Notes under the pieces: model-generated
Seen by the model: the letters and a program-made list of their open reading frames with translations, nothing else
The model's database searches: none
What the model was told of the DNA's origin: nothing
Shown: positions 62,201 through 64,000 of the stretch, one piece after another
Numbering within the stretch: the first letter of the stretch is position 1
Layout of the letters: every line of letters starts with the position of its first letter
Assembly: GCA_002633005.1 (NCBI GenBank)
Contig: NMRA01000313.1
Coordinates: forward strand, 186,001-250,000
Source of the DNA: Phoronis australis
Lineage: Eukaryota; Phoronida; Phoronidae
DNA length: 64,000 bases
Reading direction: 5' to 3'
Position numbers and translations under genes: made by a program

Positions 62201-64000
62201 TTCAGTTTCAGAAATGTCCGACAGACCATCCCCGAGTGTTTTTGGTTTTTTTTTTTGAAAACCCTTCCATTGAAATAAGGGCGTTCTTTCTGAAACAAGT
62301 TACTTTTTGAATATCGGGCATGGCTGCACGCTATATGAAAGATAACGTAAATGAATGATCCATGAAAGGTGAAAACATGTCTTGCACTGCATTAACTCAA
62401 AAACAGCAATTGGCTCGAACACTGGCATTTTCGGAACCAATGTGGCATCTTTTTTGTAGCAAACCAAAAAGTTACAATGCTGCCTAAAAGTTCAAATTGT
62501 TGGTTAAAAATGCACTATTGAGTTTAAAGTTTGACTTGTTGAGCACATTTTACTTGAAGAGGCCTGGAACGCGAAAAACTAACTAAATTGCATTATTCAC
62601 AGTGATTATCTGCCACTGAAAGAGAAGTCAAACTGCTCACTAGGTATTTTTTTATGATTTTCTCCTAAAGATCTTGAATTTCTGTTGATTTCAAACCATT
62701 TTTTAGTTTCAAATTTCAAAAACGATGGCGACTTCAAGCAGCAGTCAGTCGATTAAGAGGCACGTGACGTCTGTTTAAAATTAGTTATTATAGCATCGTG
62801 GTATTGAAATAATTTTTAAAATGCACCTGGAATTATTTTTGGAAAATTATTTGCTTCACTGGCTTGCCTCATACTGTGCTGTGGAGATGAGATTCGGAAT
62901 GCTATCCCACTTGATAATCCCGTTAATATCCATCTTCTCAGTCAGGTGTTTGTCGAATGGCTGTGAGCGCGGGAGATTGTGGTGACTACAAAGTTTTTCT
63001 TTCTCACGTATTTCAACAATCGTGAACTTTGCGATTTTTTTGGTAAATTCCCTCATAGGGGAAAATGACTAACTCCGTAATACACGTTACGAGATGGTAC
63101 TTTCGCCAGGAATTGTTTAAAAGACATTTTTGACAAGCTTTCGCGTTCAACCCCTCTTTAAAATCACTGAAACCTTTCTAAAATCCGATTGGTTCAAATC
63201 TCTTCACTTGAATGAGCGTTCTTTAGAAACAAGTTGACATGTAAAAATGTATTAATTTGTCTTAAATGAACGATGATGTAGGACATTTTCGGGACGCTTT
63301 TTCAGAGAGCCATTTTTTAAGTTCACAGCAGATGTTTGCATACGCCGTATTTTGTAGCAGATCAAATGCCATGTTCCAACTAAGCTTCTTCGGCTTTTCG
63401 TTGTAGTCTTCCCCAGCACGCTTGTATTTTCCTCCCATCGCTTTGAAATCATTTTACATAACGTGTACATCTAGAGATAATCGACAAAATGGCAGTAGAC
63501 AAGAAGGAGGATGAACAACGAGTCACAAAATTAGTTTAAACAACTGTCAACTCGTCAAATGTCAACCGTGCTATCTCGTGGAAAAAGTCTACAACAACAA
63601 ACTGATGTGAAGTAGAGCTCCATGTATCATGGTAATCGCCACGTGTATCTTCTAATCGTATGTCAAACATGTGAATAGTAAATAGTAACTACTGCCTCGT
63701 TTTTGTATTCTTTACTTGTTTTATGTTGTACACAGTAACTCCTACTGTGTGGTACGGTGGTCCTCAATGAAGTGGATATGCCTTCGAGGATCTCCAACTG
63801 TGTTTTTTATTGTATTTCACGAATTGTTAAATAAGGTAATAAAGTAAACGTATTATCTCTCAAAATATTTAATTTGCACTTTCCTAAAAAGTTGATGTTT
63901 CTGGGCAGTTTCCAAGAAAGCTTTGTTTTGATTGGTCATTTCAAAGCGGTTATCGAAAGCTGAAAGATGCATTAAAAATTGAACCAATTTGATTCTGAAA
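59277..64000. other. no recognised gene; presumed first intron or flank of the signal-peptide gene
   Basis: Several good-looking acceptors occur (near 60351, 62217 and 63737), but the following frames are very short or in the wrong phase. Two minus-strand frames (62856-63056 and about 63253-63440) look somewhat protein-like but have no recognised motif. No clear repeats were noted. Confidence 0.45.

Overview
The window looks like nuclear DNA from an intron-rich animal, most likely a marine invertebrate. I cannot separate hemichordate, cephalochordate, echinoderm or mollusc from the sequence alone. The reasons are many short GT-AG-bounded exons, introns of about 0.2-3.3 kb, animal-type proteins (receptor tyrosine phosphatase, TFIIF alpha, TTLL7), abundant tRNA-derived SINE-like pieces and DNA transposon remnants, and several assembly Ns. 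Nothing bacterial is present. No frameshift or internal stop was found in the exon chains, which were joined by hand using splice-site and phase agreement.

Layout, left to right. (1) 1-4645, minus: seven exons of a receptor-type protein tyrosine phosphatase domain resembling the second (D2) domain. Its 3' end runs off the left edge and I cannot see its 5' part. (2) 4.65-9.38 kb: repeat-rich DNA without a recognised gene. (3) 9398-15177, minus: a complete five-exon gene for a 267-residue, probably nuclear protein of a family I do not recognise. (4) 15178-15468: a 291-bp bidirectional promoter interval. (5) 15469-28682, plus: complete GTF2F1 (TFIIF alpha, RAP74), 12 coding exons, 499 residues. 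(6) 29.3-32.3 kb: the space between two converging genes. (7) 32633-46371, minus: complete or nearly complete TTLL7 tubulin polyglutamylase, 16 coding exons, 854 residues. (8) 46.4-59.2 kb: gene-poor, with satellites, SINE-like pieces, a decayed Kolobok-like copy and a 188-N gap. (9) 59186-59276, plus: a signal-peptide first exon of a secreted or membrane protein whose remaining exons I could not identify.

Functionally these are a basal transcription factor, a microtubule-modifying enzyme, an uncharacterised nuclear protein and two cell-surface-type proteins. They share no pathway. The clear regulatory link is the head-to-head pair of GTF2F1 and the unrecognised gene.

The most distinctive non-genic material is a family of about 0.9-kb elements with 260-bp terminal inverted repeats and 9-bp target-site duplications. 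One copy lies in the first intron of each divergent gene, so they flank the shared promoter. A second is a 1.4-kb element with TTAA-flanked inverted ends and a decayed THAP-like reading frame (Kolobok-like) inside a GTF2F1 intron. Other items are a twin-hairpin insertion just after a GTF2F1 splice donor and a probable palindrome-driven misassembly at 1.6-2.2 kb.
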